A stretch of DNA of 64,000 nucleotides from an uncultured Pelagibacteraceae bacterium. GTDB taxonomy: Bacteria; Pseudomonadota; Alphaproteobacteria; Pelagibacterales; Pelagibacteraceae. The notes below the pieces were generated by a model. The model was not told the origin of the DNA, searched no databases, and was given only the letters and a program-made list of their open reading frames with translations. The DNA lies in assembly GCA_902588315.1 (NCBI GenBank), contig CACIOP010000005.1, forward strand, positions 22,279 through 86,278, given 5' to 3'. Below, piece after piece: positions 51,779 through 61,838 of this stretch; the stretch's first letter is position 1, and each line of letters begins with the position of its first letter. A program made the position numbers and the translations under genes.

Positions 51779-53109
51779 TGAAAAATAAAAATATTTTTAT
51801 AAAAACTTTTGGTTGTCAGATGAATGAGTATGACTCTAATAGAATATATGATTCTGTAAAAAAAATTGGATATAAAAAAATAGAAAATTATGAAGAAGCA
51901 GACTGTTATTTATTAAATACCTGTCATATAAGGGATAAAGCAAAAGAAAAAGTCTATCATGAAATAGGCAGAGTTAAAAAAATATTTAGGTTTAAAAAAA
52001 AACCATTAGTTATTATTGCAGGGTGTGTAGCTCAAGCAGAAAATGAGGAAATGCTTAAAAGAGAACCTTATATAGATCTAGTTATTGGCCCTCAAGCTTA
52101 TCATAAAATTAATGATACAATTTTAAATTACACTAAAAAAAAGAAAAAAATAGAAGAGACAGAGTTTGATGCAGTTTCTAAATTTAAATATTTAAGTAAA
52201 ATAAAAAATGAAGCTGGAAAAGTTTCATCCTTTTTAACTATTCAAGAAGGATGTGATAAGTTTTGTCATTTTTGTGTAGTCCCATATACAAGAGGACCAG
52301 AATATTCTCGACCATTTAATCAAGTTTTAGATGAAGCAAAATATTTAGCTGATAATGGTGCAAAAGAAATAATTTTACTTGGTCAAAATGTTAATGCTTA
52401 TGATAATGGAGAATACAGACTATCAGATTTAATTTTAAATATTGAAAAAATATCTGAAATTAAAAGAGTTAGATACACAACATCTCATCCAAAAGATATG
52501 ACAGAGGATTTGATTGAAGTTTATAAAACTTCTAAAAAGTTGATGCCACTTGTGCATTTACCCGTCCAAAGTGGATCTAATAAAATTTTAAACTCAATGA
52601 ATAGAAAACATACTATTGAGGAATATCTAAATACTTTTGATAAATTAAAAAAAATTAATCCAAAGATAGAATTTTCAAGTGATTTTATTATAGGTTATCC
52701 TGGAGAAGAAGATCAGGATTTTAAAGATACTTTTAATTTAATTAAAAGGGTTAAATTTATTAACTCTTTCTCTTTCGTCTTTAGCCCAAGACCTGGAACA
52801 GTAGCTGAAAATTTAGACTTAATTGAAAAAAAAATTTCCATTGAAAGATTAGAAAAAATTCAGACTATTTTATCTGAAAATCAAATACAAATGAACAACT
52901 CATTGAAGGGGAAAGTCATTGATGTTTTGGTTGAAAATTTAACTGACGATAAAAGCAAAGCTTTTGGTAGATCTGAGTATATGACATCTGTAATTTTTAA
53001 TGGTAAAAAGAATGATATTGGAAAAATAGTTCAAGTGAGAATTAAAGATAGTAATAGAAATACTTTATTCGGTGAAGTAATAACTAATTCGGATCAGAAG
53101 GTTGCATAG
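51778..53109 (+). CDS. miaB: tRNA-2-methylthio-N6-dimethylallyladenosine synthase
   Basis: 'FIKTFGCQMNEYDSNRI', radical-SAM 'GCDKFCHFCVVPYTRG'. Confidence 0.98.
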   Translation: MKNKNIFIKTFGCQMNEYDSNRIYDSVKKIGYKKIENYEEADCYLLNTCHIRDKAKEKVYHEIGRVKKIFRFKKKPLVIIAGCVAQAENEEMLKREPYIDLVIGPQAYHKINDTILNYTKKKKKIEETEFDAVSKFKYLSKIKNEAGKVSSFLTIQEGCDKFCHFCVVPYTRGPEYSRPFNQVLDEAKYLADNGAKEIILLGQNVNAYDNGEYRLSDLILNIEKISEIKRVRYTTSHPKDMTEDLIEVYKTSKKLMPLVHLPVQSGSNKILNSMNRKHTIEEYLNTFDKLKKINPKIEFSSDFIIGYPGEEDQDFKDTFNLIKRVKFINSFSFVFSPRPGTVAENLDLIEKKISIERLEKIQTILSENQIQMNNSLKGKVIDVLVENLTDDKSKAFGRSEYMTSVIFNGKKNDIGKIVQVRIKDSNRNTLFGEVITNSDQKVA

Positions 53110-53112
53110 AAT

Positions 53113-54108
53113 TTGAGTGGAATAACTAAAAAAAATATTGATCAGTCTTTAAAATTTGTTTACTCAGATAACAATTCCCTAAGCGTTATATTTCACGACA
53201 ACAATTTGTTAATGGGTGTTGTTGGGGAATTTAATAAAAATTTACAAGAATTAGAAAAAATTACAAATTGCAGCTTATATTCAAGGGGAAATTCAATTTT
53301 AATTAAATCAACACCTGAAAAGAATGAAAAAATTAAAAATGCTATTCAATTTTTAGCTAATCAGTTTATTAATAATGGAAGTATAGAGAATAAAGATATA
53401 CTTTCATCAATTGATAACTTTATGATTAATGAAAAAGTAAAAAATAATAATGTTACAGATATTATTAAAACTCCAAAAAAATCTATAATTCCTAGATCTG
53501 AAAAACAAAAAAGCTATGTGAGAGCTTTGAGGGAGAGTGATATTGTAATTTCAGCCGGGCCAGCAGGAACCGGAAAAACTTTTTTGGCAGTAGCCGTAGG
53601 CTTAACTATGCTCTTAGAAAAAAAGATTGAGAGAATTATTCTTTCAAGACCAGCTGTAGAAGCAGGTGAGCGTTTGGGATTTTTACCTGGTGATATGAAG
53701 GAAAAAGTAGACCCTTATCTAAGACCTTTATACGATTCATTATATGATCTCTTCGACTTTGAAAAAATACAAAGAATGATTGAAATTGGAGATATAGAGA
53801 TTGCACCTTTAGCTTTTATGAGAGGTAGAACTCTAAAAAATTCCTTTGCAATTTTAGATGAAGCACAAAATGCTACGGATACTCAGATAAAAATGTTTTT
53901 AACACGTATTGGAGAAAATTCTAAAATTGTTGTAAATGGTGACCCATCTCAAATTGATTTACCAAACAAAAACATGTCAGGATTAGTTCGATCAAAAGAG
54001 TTACTAGGTCATTTAAAGGAAATATCCATAGTTGATTTTGATCATTCAGATGTAGTTAGACATCCACTTGTTTCTAAAATAGTCAAAGCATACTCAAATA
54101 ATGATTAG
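53113..54108 (+). CDS. PhoH family ATPase
   Basis: 'SAGPAGTGKTFLAVAVGL', 'ERIILSRPAVEAGERLGFLPGDMKEKVDPYLRPLYD'; TTG start. Confidence 0.96.
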   Translation: MSGITKKNIDQSLKFVYSDNNSLSVIFHDNNLLMGVVGEFNKNLQELEKITNCSLYSRGNSILIKSTPEKNEKIKNAIQFLANQFINNGSIENKDILSSIDNFMINEKVKNNNVTDIIKTPKKSIIPRSEKQKSYVRALRESDIVISAGPAGTGKTFLAVAVGLTMLLEKKIERIILSRPAVEAGERLGFLPGDMKEKVDPYLRPLYDSLYDLFDFEKIQRMIEIGDIEIAPLAFMRGRTLKNSFAILDEAQNATDTQIKMFLTRIGENSKIVVNGDPSQIDLPNKNMSGLVRSKELLGHLKEISIVDFDHSDVVRHPLVSKIVKAYSNND

Positions 54109-54562
54109 TATTAATGTCTTCTCTGAGGAGAAGGCTTGGTCAAAAAGACTTAAAAATAAGGACATTTTTTTTAAAAAAATTTGTAAAGCTTTTCCAAAAA
54201 AATATAAATTTTTGAATAAAAAAGTAACCTTAACACTACTACTTTCAAATAATCAGAATATTAAAAAATTAAATAAAGTTTTTAGAAAAAAAAATAAATC
54301 TACTGATATATTATCTTTTCCATTAGATAAAAAAATAAAAATTTTAAAAAATACTTATCTTGGAGACATTATCATTAGCTATAATTATTTAGATAAACCA
54401 AGATCACAAAATTTAAAATCTTTTAAAGAAAAAGTTACTAAATTATTCATACATGGTTTTCTTCATCTTTTAGGTTTTGATCATAAAACAAATAAAGATT
54501 ATTCTAAAATGTTAAAAGAGGAAAATCTATTATTTAAATCTGTACAATCAAAAATAAATTAA
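54101..54562 (+). CDS. ybeY: endoribonuclease YbeY
   Basis: 'KKNKSTDILSFPLD', 'LFIHGFLHLLGFDH' HxxxHxxxxxH zinc motif. Confidence 0.95.
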   Translation: MISINVFSEEKAWSKRLKNKDIFFKKICKAFPKKYKFLNKKVTLTLLLSNNQNIKKLNKVFRKKNKSTDILSFPLDKKIKILKNTYLGDIIISYNYLDKPRSQNLKSFKEKVTKLFIHGFLHLLGFDHKTNKDYSKMLKEENLLFKSVQSKIN

Positions 54563-54563
54563 A

Positions 54564-56108
54564 TTGAAAAATAAATTTTATATTGAAGTAATTTATTTAA
54601 TTTTATTAGGAGTGCTTACTTCCTTAAGTTTGCCTCCATTTAATTATGTTGTAATAAATTTTTTAACTTTTAGTTTATTCTATATATTTTTAATAAAAAA
54701 AATTGAGTTTTATAAAAATAAAAGAATATTTTTTCTTTATGGTTGGTTATTTGGGTTTGGTTATTTTGTAAGTAATTTATATTGGATCTCAATATCATTA
54801 ACGTTTGATCAAAATTTTAAGTTTTTAATACCTCTTACAATAATATTAATACCTGGTTTCTTAGCCATGTTTTATGCTTTAGTTTCTTATCTATTTGTGG
54901 TTTTAAAACCAAATAATAATTTAAGCTCATTTTTTCTTTTTTCTTTAATATTTGGAATAGTAGAATTTGTGAGAGGATCAATACTCACTGGTTTCCCTTG
55001 GAATTTAATTGCTTATAGTTTCTCTAATCAAATAGAAATTTTAAACATTACATCAGTCATAGGCACATACAGCTTTAATCTTTTCTGTATTTCATTATTT
55101 ACAAGCCCATCAATATTCATTTTAAGAGAGAATAAAAAAGAAATTAGTATTTGTGTTGCATTTCTTATTACAACAATGTCATTTTATATACTTGGTTCAC
55201 AAAATTTAGAAAAATTTAATAATCAACAGATAAAAAAACTTGATTATAAAATAAGAATTTTAAGTTCAAATATAGGCATAGATAGATTTTATAATAATAT
55301 TGATCCAATAACTGCAATAGAAGAGCTAATTGAAATCAGTTCTCCTAAAAAAAATCAAAAAATAATTTTTATTTGGCCAGAAGGTATTATTCCAGGTATT
55401 TCACAAGACCAACTAAAAGAATACAAATGGTTATTTGAAAATAAATTCAACAAAAATCATTTATTAGCAATTGGGATTAATAGCAAAAAAGATGTAAATA
55501 AAACTATTAAATATTTTAATTCATTATCTATTTTTGACTATGACCTTAATGTAATAAATGCATATAACAAAATTAATCTTGTCCCTTTTGGAGAATTTTT
55601 ACCTTTTGAAAAATTATTAAAAAGTATTGGCTTAAAAACAATCACTAATGACTACCAATCATATTCAAAAGGTGAAGAAAGAAAAATAATTGATCTGAAA
55701 TATAATGATTTATCAGTTAAAATATTACCCCTTATTTGTTATGAGATAATTTATTCAGGTAAAATTTTCTCAAATAATAACTTTGATTATATTGTAAATA
55801 TTTCAGAAGATGGCTGGTTTGGTAAATCAATTGGACCAGAGCAACATTTAACTCATAGTATTTTTAGAGCGATAGAAAGTGGTAAATATGTTTTAAGGTC
55901 TGCAAATAATGGGACAACAGCAATTATTAATCCATTAGGAGTTATTGAGCAAAAAGTTGATATAAATAAATCAGGTTATATTGATTTAATTGAGTCAAGA
56001 AAAATTGAGATGACTCTATTCGCAAAGTTTGGAAATAAAATTTTTGGATTAATAATTTTATTGTATATTTTTTTAATATTTTCATTTAAGAAGCTTAGAA
56101 ATGAGTAA
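54564..56108 (+). CDS. lnt: apolipoprotein N-acyltransferase
   Basis: '[13 protein letters not shown]', '[12 protein letters not shown]', '[14 protein letters not shown]', 'ICYEIIYSG'; TTG start. Confidence 0.95.
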   Translation: MKNKFYIEVIYLILLGVLTSLSLPPFNYVVINFLTFSLFYIFLIKKIEFYKNKRIFFLYGWLFGFGYFVSNLYWISISLTFDQNFKFLIPLTIILIPGFLAMFYALVSYLFVVLKPNNNLSSFFLFSLIFGIVEFVRGSILTGFPWNLIAYSFSNQIEILNITSVIGTYSFNLFCISLFTSPSIFILRENKKEISICVAFLITTMSFYILGSQNLEKFNNQQIKKLDYKIRILSSNIGIDRFYNNIDPITAIEELIEISSPKKNQKIIFIWPEGIIPGISQDQLKEYKWLFENKFNKNHLLAIGINSKKDVNKTIKYFNSLSIFDYDLNVINAYNKINLVPFGEFLPFEKLLKSIGLKTITNDYQSYSKGEERKIIDLKYNDLSVKILPLICYEIIYSGKIFSNNNFDYIVNISEDGWFGKSIGPEQHLTHSIFRAIESGKYVLRSANNGTTAIINPLGVIEQKVDINKSGYIDLIESRKIEMTLFAKFGNKIFGLIILLYIFLIFSFKKLRNE

Positions 56109-57270
56109 TTTAAAAAATTTTCTTTTCACTAGTGAGTCCGTTTCAGAAGGCCATCCAGACAAAGTATCTGATAGGATTTCAGATATGGTTGTTGATAGTT
56201 TTATTTCTGGAGATCCATACTCTAGAGTTGCTTGCGAAACACTAACAACAACAAATAAAGTAGTTTTAGCTGGTGAAGTTAGAGGACCAGAAATTAAAAA
56301 AGATGAATTAATTGAAAAAGTAAGAAATTGTATAAAAGATATTGGTTATGACCAAGAAGGATTTACTTGGAAAGAAGCAACAAAAATTGAAAGTCATTTA
56401 CATTCCCAATCAGCTGATATTGCTATGGGCGTAGACTCCTCTGGTAACAAAGATGAAGGAGCTGGAGATCAAGGTATTATGTTTGGATACGCATGTAATG
56501 AAACAGATGTTTTAATGCCAGCACCAATTCATTATTCTCATAAAATTTTAAGATTGATGGCGGAAGACAGAAAGTCAGGAAAGTTAAAAAATATTGAACC
56601 AGATTCAAAAAGTCAGGTAACATTTGAGTATATTGATGGAAAACCTTCAAAAGTAAAATCTGTAGTTATCTCTTCACAACATTCACCAGATGTTAATCAA
56701 TCGCAAGTCAGAGATTTACTCAGACCTTATATGTTAAAGTCTATTCCTGAAAATTTTCTTAATGGTTTTAACGAGGATGAGTTTTATGTAAATCCTACAG
56801 GAAACTTTGTAATTGGTGGTCCAGATGGAGATTGTGGTTTGACAGGTAGAAAAATTATTGTTGATACTTATGGTGGAGCCGCACCTCATGGTGGTGGTGC
56901 TTTTTCAGGAAAAGATCCGACTAAAGTTGATAGATCAGCAGCTTATGCTGCAAGATATATTGCAAAAAATGTTGTTGGTTCTAAAATTTCTGAAAAGTGT
57001 TTAATTCAGTTAGCTTATGCAATTGGCGTATCAAAACCATTATCTATTTATGTCGATTTATTTGATAACGATCTAGATAAAAATAAATTTGTTGTAGAAA
57101 AGATTAAAGAAAATTTTGATTTGAGCCCTAGAGGAATCAGAGAAATGTTGAATTTAAATAAACCAATATATGAAAAAACAGCCGCTTATGGTCATTTTGG
57201 TAGAGTACCTGAAGAAAATGGGTCATTTTCATGGGAAAAAACTGATAAAACTAACGTTTTTTCTAAATAG
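56101..57270 (+). CDS. metK: S-adenosylmethionine synthetase
   Basis: '[21 protein letters not shown]', '[12 protein letters not shown]', '[19 protein letters not shown]'. Confidence 0.98.
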   Translation: MSNLKNFLFTSESVSEGHPDKVSDRISDMVVDSFISGDPYSRVACETLTTTNKVVLAGEVRGPEIKKDELIEKVRNCIKDIGYDQEGFTWKEATKIESHLHSQSADIAMGVDSSGNKDEGAGDQGIMFGYACNETDVLMPAPIHYSHKILRLMAEDRKSGKLKNIEPDSKSQVTFEYIDGKPSKVKSVVISSQHSPDVNQSQVRDLLRPYMLKSIPENFLNGFNEDEFYVNPTGNFVIGGPDGDCGLTGRKIIVDTYGGAAPHGGGAFSGKDPTKVDRSAAYAARYIAKNVVGSKISEKCLIQLAYAIGVSKPLSIYVDLFDNDLDKNKFVVEKIKENFDLSPRGIREMLNLNKPIYEKTAAYGHFGRVPEENGSFSWEKTDKTNVFSK

Positions 57271-57276
57271 TTTCTG

Positions 57277-57304
57277 TTGAATTAAAAAAAAACTTTACTA
57301 TATT
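57277..57304 (+). promoter_or_regulatory. candidate sigma-70-like promoter of nusA
   Basis: TTGAAT (57277-57282) - 16 bp - TATATT (57299-57304). Confidence 0.5.
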
Positions 57305-57327
57305 GCAACTACATTATTGAACTTTAC

Positions 57328-57354
57328 AAAATGGGCTTTAGCCCATTTTTTTTT
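57328..57354 (+). terminator. intrinsic terminator/attenuator in the nusA leader
   Basis: AAAATGGGC-TTTA-GCCCATTTT followed by further Ts to 57354; GGAG Shine-Dalgarno starts immediately after at 57355. Confidence 0.8.
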
Positions 57355-57369
57355 GGAGCAAACAAAATT

Positions 57370-58923
57370 ATGTTAAATAAAAGAGCAGATAAACTTGAAT
57401 TATTAAGAATTGCTGAAGCTGTAGCATTAGAAAAAGCAATTGATAAAGAACTAATTATAAGTTCTATGGAAACAGGTATTGCTAAAGCTGCAAAATCAAA
57501 ATTTGGACAGGAAAATGAAATAAAAGTTTCTATCAATAGAGACAACGGAGATATTGAGCTTTATAGAAAATTGATAATTGCCGAAAATCCTGAAAATACA
57601 AATACCGAGATAAGATTAGAGGATGCAATTAATTTAAATCAAATAAATAAAGACAAATCCATTGGTGATGAAGTATTACAGCCACTTCCTTCATTTGATT
57701 TTGGAAGAATAGCTGCGCAAACAGCAAAGCAAGTAATAAGTTTTAATGTGAGAGAGGCTGAAAGAGAGAGACAGTTTAATGATTTTATTGATAAGAAAGA
57801 CACAATTTTAAGTGGAATTATAAAGAGACTAGAATTTGGAAATGCAATTGTTGATTTAGGAAGGACTGAAGCAATAATCCAAAAAAATGAATTGATCCCT
57901 CGTGAAAACATTAAAGCAGGTGATCGTATAAAAGCTTATTGTTATGATGTCAGAAGAGAACCTAGAGGGCAACAAATATTTCTATCTAGAGCTCATCCTA
58001 AATTTATGGAAAAACTTTTCGTTCAAGAAGTTCCCGAAATCTATGATGGATTAATAGAAATTAAATCTTCTTCAAGAGATCCCGGAAGTAGAGCTAAAAT
58101 ATGTGTGAAAGCTGTTGATACTTCTTTAGACCCAGTCGGAGCATGTGTGGGTATGAGAGGTTCAAGAGTTCAAGCTGTAGTTAATGAACTTCAAGGGGAA
58201 AAAATTGATATAGTTAATTGGTCAGAGGATCCTGCTATTTTGGTTTCAAATGCGTTATCCCCTGCAGAAGTTCAAAGAGTTAACGTTGATAGTGAAAGAA
58301 AAAAACTTGATGTAATTCTTACTGAGGAAAATTTAAGCAAAGCAATTGGAAGAAGAGGTCAAAATGTAAGACTTGCAACCAAATTATTAAATTTTGAAAT
58401 TAATATAATGACAGATGCAGAGGATTCAGAGAGAAGACAATTGGAATTTAAAGAAAAAACAGAAAATTTTGTGAAAAATTTGGAGTTAGATGAAACACTA
58501 GGTCAGTTACTTGTTGCCGAGGGTTTTTCAACTATTGATGATATAAAAGATAGTTCAGCTGAAAATTTGATGAAGATCGAAGGTATAGAAGAAGACACAG
58601 CTAAAGCGTTAATAGAAAGAGCTAAGGAGTTTCACGAAAAAGATCAGGAGGATATTTCCCAGAGAATTAAGGAATTAGGTCTTGAAGATGCCTTAATTAA
58701 TTTAAAAGGATTAACTCCAGGAATGTTAGTTACACTTGGTGAGCAAAAAATTCTAAGTTTAGAGGATTTTGCAGACTTAGCATCTGATGAATTAACTGGT
58801 GGTTATGATGTAGTTAAAGGCGAGAGAGTGAAAATCCAAGGTTATCTGGAGGATTTTGCTTTATCTAAAGAAGAAGCGGATGAACTTATTATGTCTGCCA
58901 GAAACATTGTTTATAAAGATTGA
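57370..58923 (+). CDS. nusA: transcription termination/antitermination protein NusA
   Basis: 'MLNKRADKLELLRIAEAVALEKAIDKELII', 'VGACVGMRGSRVQAVVNELQGEKIDIVNWSEDP', KH domains; start moved to the ATG at 57370. Confidence 0.97.
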   Translation: MLNKRADKLELLRIAEAVALEKAIDKELIISSMETGIAKAAKSKFGQENEIKVSINRDNGDIELYRKLIIAENPENTNTEIRLEDAINLNQINKDKSIGDEVLQPLPSFDFGRIAAQTAKQVISFNVREAERERQFNDFIDKKDTILSGIIKRLEFGNAIVDLGRTEAIIQKNELIPRENIKAGDRIKAYCYDVRREPRGQQIFLSRAHPKFMEKLFVQEVPEIYDGLIEIKSSSRDPGSRAKICVKAVDTSLDPVGACVGMRGSRVQAVVNELQGEKIDIVNWSEDPAILVSNALSPAEVQRVNVDSERKKLDVILTEENLSKAIGRRGQNVRLATKLLNFEINIMTDAEDSERRQLEFKEKTENFVKNLELDETLGQLLVAEGFSTIDDIKDSSAENLMKIEGIEEDTAKALIERAKEFHEKDQEDISQRIKELGLEDALINLKGLTPGMLVTLGEQKILSLEDFADLASDELTGGYDVVKGERVKIQGYLEDFALSKEEADELIMSARNIVYKD

Positions 58924-58933
58924 GTGATGAGGT

Positions 58934-61153
58934 ATGGAAAAAAAAACAAAATTAACTATTTCAGGCTCAGCCAAAAAATCAATAAAGAATATTGAGATTG
59001 CTAAATCTCAAGGAAAAAATTCTGTAGTAATTGAAAAACAAACTGGAAAATTCTCGAGTAGAGGAGGATCATTAAGATCTAGTACGAATAAGCTAAGAAC
59101 AAACTCAACTTTCAACAGAGTAACACCATTAAAACCTTCATTTAATCCTAAATCACCCTCTATAACAAACGATTTTGAAAAGAGAAAACTAGCAGAGCAA
59201 AGAGCTACAAAGCGACTTAAAGGAGATAGTGAAAATAAAGATAGAAAAACTTTAAAAACAGGAACAAAAAAAAGAGAGCTAAAGTTAACTGTATCAAGAG
59301 CACTAAGTGATGAGATTGATGCAAAACAAAGAAGTTTAGCATCAGTAAAGAGAGCAAGACAAAAAGAAATTAAAAATGCTACAAAAGATGATACTCAAGA
59401 AAATTTAAAACCGATTAAAAGAGATGTTAATATTCCTGAAGCAATCACAGTAAGAGAACTTGCAAATAGAATGGCTGAACAATCAAGCAATGTAATTAAG
59501 TATTTATTTGGTATGGGAGTTACTGTGACTATTAATCAAACATTAGCCGCAGATACTGCGGAATTTTTAGTTAAAGAATTTGGTCATAATCCAATTAGGG
59601 AAGAGAAAGCAGAGGAAATAATACAAAAGATAAAAGCTTCAAGAACAGAAAATTTAAAAAATCGACCACCAATAGTTACCGTTATGGGTCATGTGGATCA
59701 TGGCAAAACATCAGTACTAGATGTGCTCAGAAGTGCGAACGTGGTTTCAGGAGAATTTGGTGGAATAACCCAACACATTGGAGCTTATCAAATTGAAAGT
59801 CAGGGTAATAAATTAACATTTATTGATACTCCAGGTCATGCTGCATTTACTGAAATGAGAGCAAGAGGATCAAAATTAACAGACGTAGTTGTTTTAGTAG
59901 TTGCTGCTGATGATGGAGTTAAACCTCAAACAATTGAGTCTATTAAACATGCTAAAGCTGCAAATGTTCCAATAGTTGTAGCAATAAATAAATGTGATTT
60001 ACCAGAGGCAGATACTCAGAAGATAAAAAATCAATTATTAGAGCATGAATTAATTGCTGAAGATTTATCTGGTGATACTTTAATGGTTGAGATTTCAACT
60101 AAAACAAAACAAAACTTAGATAAATTAGTAGAGTCAATAATATTACAAGCAGAGATTTTAGATCTTAAAACGGATTATGAATCTAAAGCTACAGGTATAG
60201 TTTTAGAGTCAAAAATTGACGTTGGTAGAGGTCCAGTTGCAAATATAATTGTAACAACAGGAACACTTAAGAGAGGTGATTTTTTTGTAAGTGGTTTAAA
60301 GTGGGGAAAAGTAAGGGCTATTATTAATGATAAAGGTAAAAATATTAATGAAGCATTACCATCTACTCCTGTTGAAATTTTAGGAATAAATGGTGCAGCT
60401 AAAGCTGGAGACGATTTTATTGTTCTTGATACAGAAAAAGAAGCTAAGACATTGAGTGAAAATAGAGCTCAAGAGAGCAAGGATGGAAAAAATCCAGTAT
60501 CTTTTGCAACTCAAGACTCTGCCTTTTCAGATAAATCTACTGAAGAATTAAATTTAATAATTAAATCTGATGTACATGGATCATCTGAAGCAATTAAAAA
60601 TGCAATTAGTCAAATTAAACATGATGAGGTTAAACCGAAAATAATTTTAGCAGATATTGGAATGGTAACAGAAACAGACGTTACTTTAGCCAAAGCTTCA
60701 AATGCAGTATTAATAGCTTTTAATGTTAAACCAAGTAAAGAAGCAAAAAAACTTGCTGAAAATGAGAAGATTAAAATATCTTCCTACAATATTATTTATG
60801 AAGTTTTAGACTATATTAAACAAAGAATGTCAGGATTATTGGCACCAGATGTCCAAGAGAAAATTACTGGCACTGCACAAATTTTAGAAATATTTAAAGT
60901 TTCAGGTGCAGGTAAAGTTGCTGGCTCAAAAGTAACTGAAGGAGAAATTAATAGTACTTCAGATGTAAGAATCATTAGAGATGGTACTATTATTTATACT
61001 GGAAAAGTTTCAACAATATTTAGAGAAAAAAACCAAGTTAAACAAGTAAGTGATGGTCAAGAATGTGGAATAACCGTTAAAGATTATATGGATTTTCAAA
61101 AAAATGACACAATAGAAGCATTTAGTGTTACATCTACTGAGAGGTCAATTTAA
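58934..61153 (+). CDS. infB: translation initiation factor IF-2
   Basis: 'RPPIVTVMGHVDHGKTSVLDVLRSANVVSGEFGGITQHIGAYQI', 'FIDTPGHAAFTEMRARGSKLTDVVVLVVAADDGV'. Confidence 0.98.
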   Translation: MEKKTKLTISGSAKKSIKNIEIAKSQGKNSVVIEKQTGKFSSRGGSLRSSTNKLRTNSTFNRVTPLKPSFNPKSPSITNDFEKRKLAEQRATKRLKGDSENKDRKTLKTGTKKRELKLTVSRALSDEIDAKQRSLASVKRARQKEIKNATKDDTQENLKPIKRDVNIPEAITVRELANRMAEQSSNVIKYLFGMGVTVTINQTLAADTAEFLVKEFGHNPIREEKAEEIIQKIKASRTENLKNRPPIVTVMGHVDHGKTSVLDVLRSANVVSGEFGGITQHIGAYQIESQGNKLTFIDTPGHAAFTEMRARGSKLTDVVVLVVAADDGVKPQTIESIKHAKAANVPIVVAINKCDLPEADTQKIKNQLLEHELIAEDLSGDTLMVEISTKTKQNLDKLVESIILQAEILDLKTDYESKATGIVLESKIDVGRGPVANIIVTTGTLKRGDFFVSGLKWGKVRAIINDKGKNINEALPSTPVEILGINGAAKAGDDFIVLDTEKEAKTLSENRAQESKDGKNPVSFATQDSAFSDKSTEELNLIIKSDVHGSSEAIKNAISQIKHDEVKPKIILADIGMVTETDVTLAKASNAVLIAFNVKPSKEAKKLAENEKIKISSYNIIYEVLDYIKQRMSGLLAPDVQEKITGTAQILEIFKVSGAGKVAGSKVTEGEINSTSDVRIIRDGTIIYTGKVSTIFREKNQVKQVSDGQECGITVKDYMDFQKNDTIEAFSVTSTERSI

Positions 61154-61521
61154 TGGCAGACAGAATAAGAAAATCATTGTCGCAAAGACAGTTAAGAGTA
61201 GGAGAAATGATTAAGCAGTCTTTAAGCATGATTTTTATAAGAAATGAGGCTAAGGTGCCAAATTTAGAAACAAACACTATAACTGTTACTGAGGTTAGAA
61301 TGAGTCCTGATTTAAAAATAGCTAAAGCATATGTCCTTCCGTTGGGTGGAAAAGATGCGGAGGAAACAATTAGTGTTTTAAAGGAATACTCATTTTTAAT
61401 TAGAAAAATTTTATCACAAAAAGTGGTTATGAAATTTTTACCAAAATTACTTTTTAGAAAAGATGAATCTTTTGAGTATGCGGAAAAAATAGAAAACTTA
61501 ATAAAACAAACAAATAAATAG
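61153..61521 (+). CDS. rbfA: ribosome-binding factor A
   Basis: 'SQRQLRVGEMIKQSLSMIFIR', 'TVTEVRMSPDLKIAKAYVLPLG', 'LPKLLFRKDESFEYAEKIENLI'. Confidence 0.95.
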   Translation: MADRIRKSLSQRQLRVGEMIKQSLSMIFIRNEAKVPNLETNTITVTEVRMSPDLKIAKAYVLPLGGKDAEETISVLKEYSFLIRKILSQKVVMKFLPKLLFRKDESFEYAEKIENLIKQTNK

Positions 61522-61533
61522 GAAGAAAGAGGC

Positions 61534-61782
61534 ATGAATAAAAAGTCACAAGAATTAGCAATGCACGATAAAGATACTGGATCTTCAGAGATACAGATCG
61601 CTTTGCTAACAGAGAAAATTGAAACTCTCTCTAAACATATTAAGCAATTCAAAAAGGATAAACATTCATCTGTTGGATTGTTGAGAGCGGTCAATAGAAG
61701 AAAGAAATTGTTGGAATACCTAAAGAAAAATAAAATGGATTCTTACAAAAATGTACTGTCGAAATTGAGTTTAAGAAAATAG
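61534..61782 (+). CDS. rpsO: 30S ribosomal protein S15 (truncated-looking N-terminus, short form)
   Basis: '[52 protein letters not shown]'. Confidence 0.96.
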   Translation: MNKKSQELAMHDKDTGSSEIQIALLTEKIETLSKHIKQFKKDKHSSVGLLRAVNRRKKLLEYLKKNKMDSYKNVLSKLSLRK

Positions 61783-61838
61783 AAATCAAGATAGATAGAA
61801 CGGAATGGAATGAAACGAACGAACGAAATGGAAATGAA
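61783..61838 (+). repeat. low-complexity, T-poor degenerate GAAC/GGAAT/GAAAT repeat between rpsO and pnp
   Basis: ...GATAGATAGAACGGAATGGAATGAAACGAACGAACGAAATGGAAATGAA preceding the pnp ATG. Confidence 0.85.

Noticed and set aside
56080-56110. SAM riboswitch upstream of metK
   Set aside because: metK overlaps the lnt 3' end, leaving no leader for a riboswitch
58625-58645. GTTTCACGAAAA as a second parS
   Set aside because: Only one half of the palindrome matches; the right arm is absent
61134-61694. 186-aa minus-strand ORF
   Set aside because: Fully antisense to rbfA/rpsO; no recognisable domain; explained by codon-composition shadow of the sense genes
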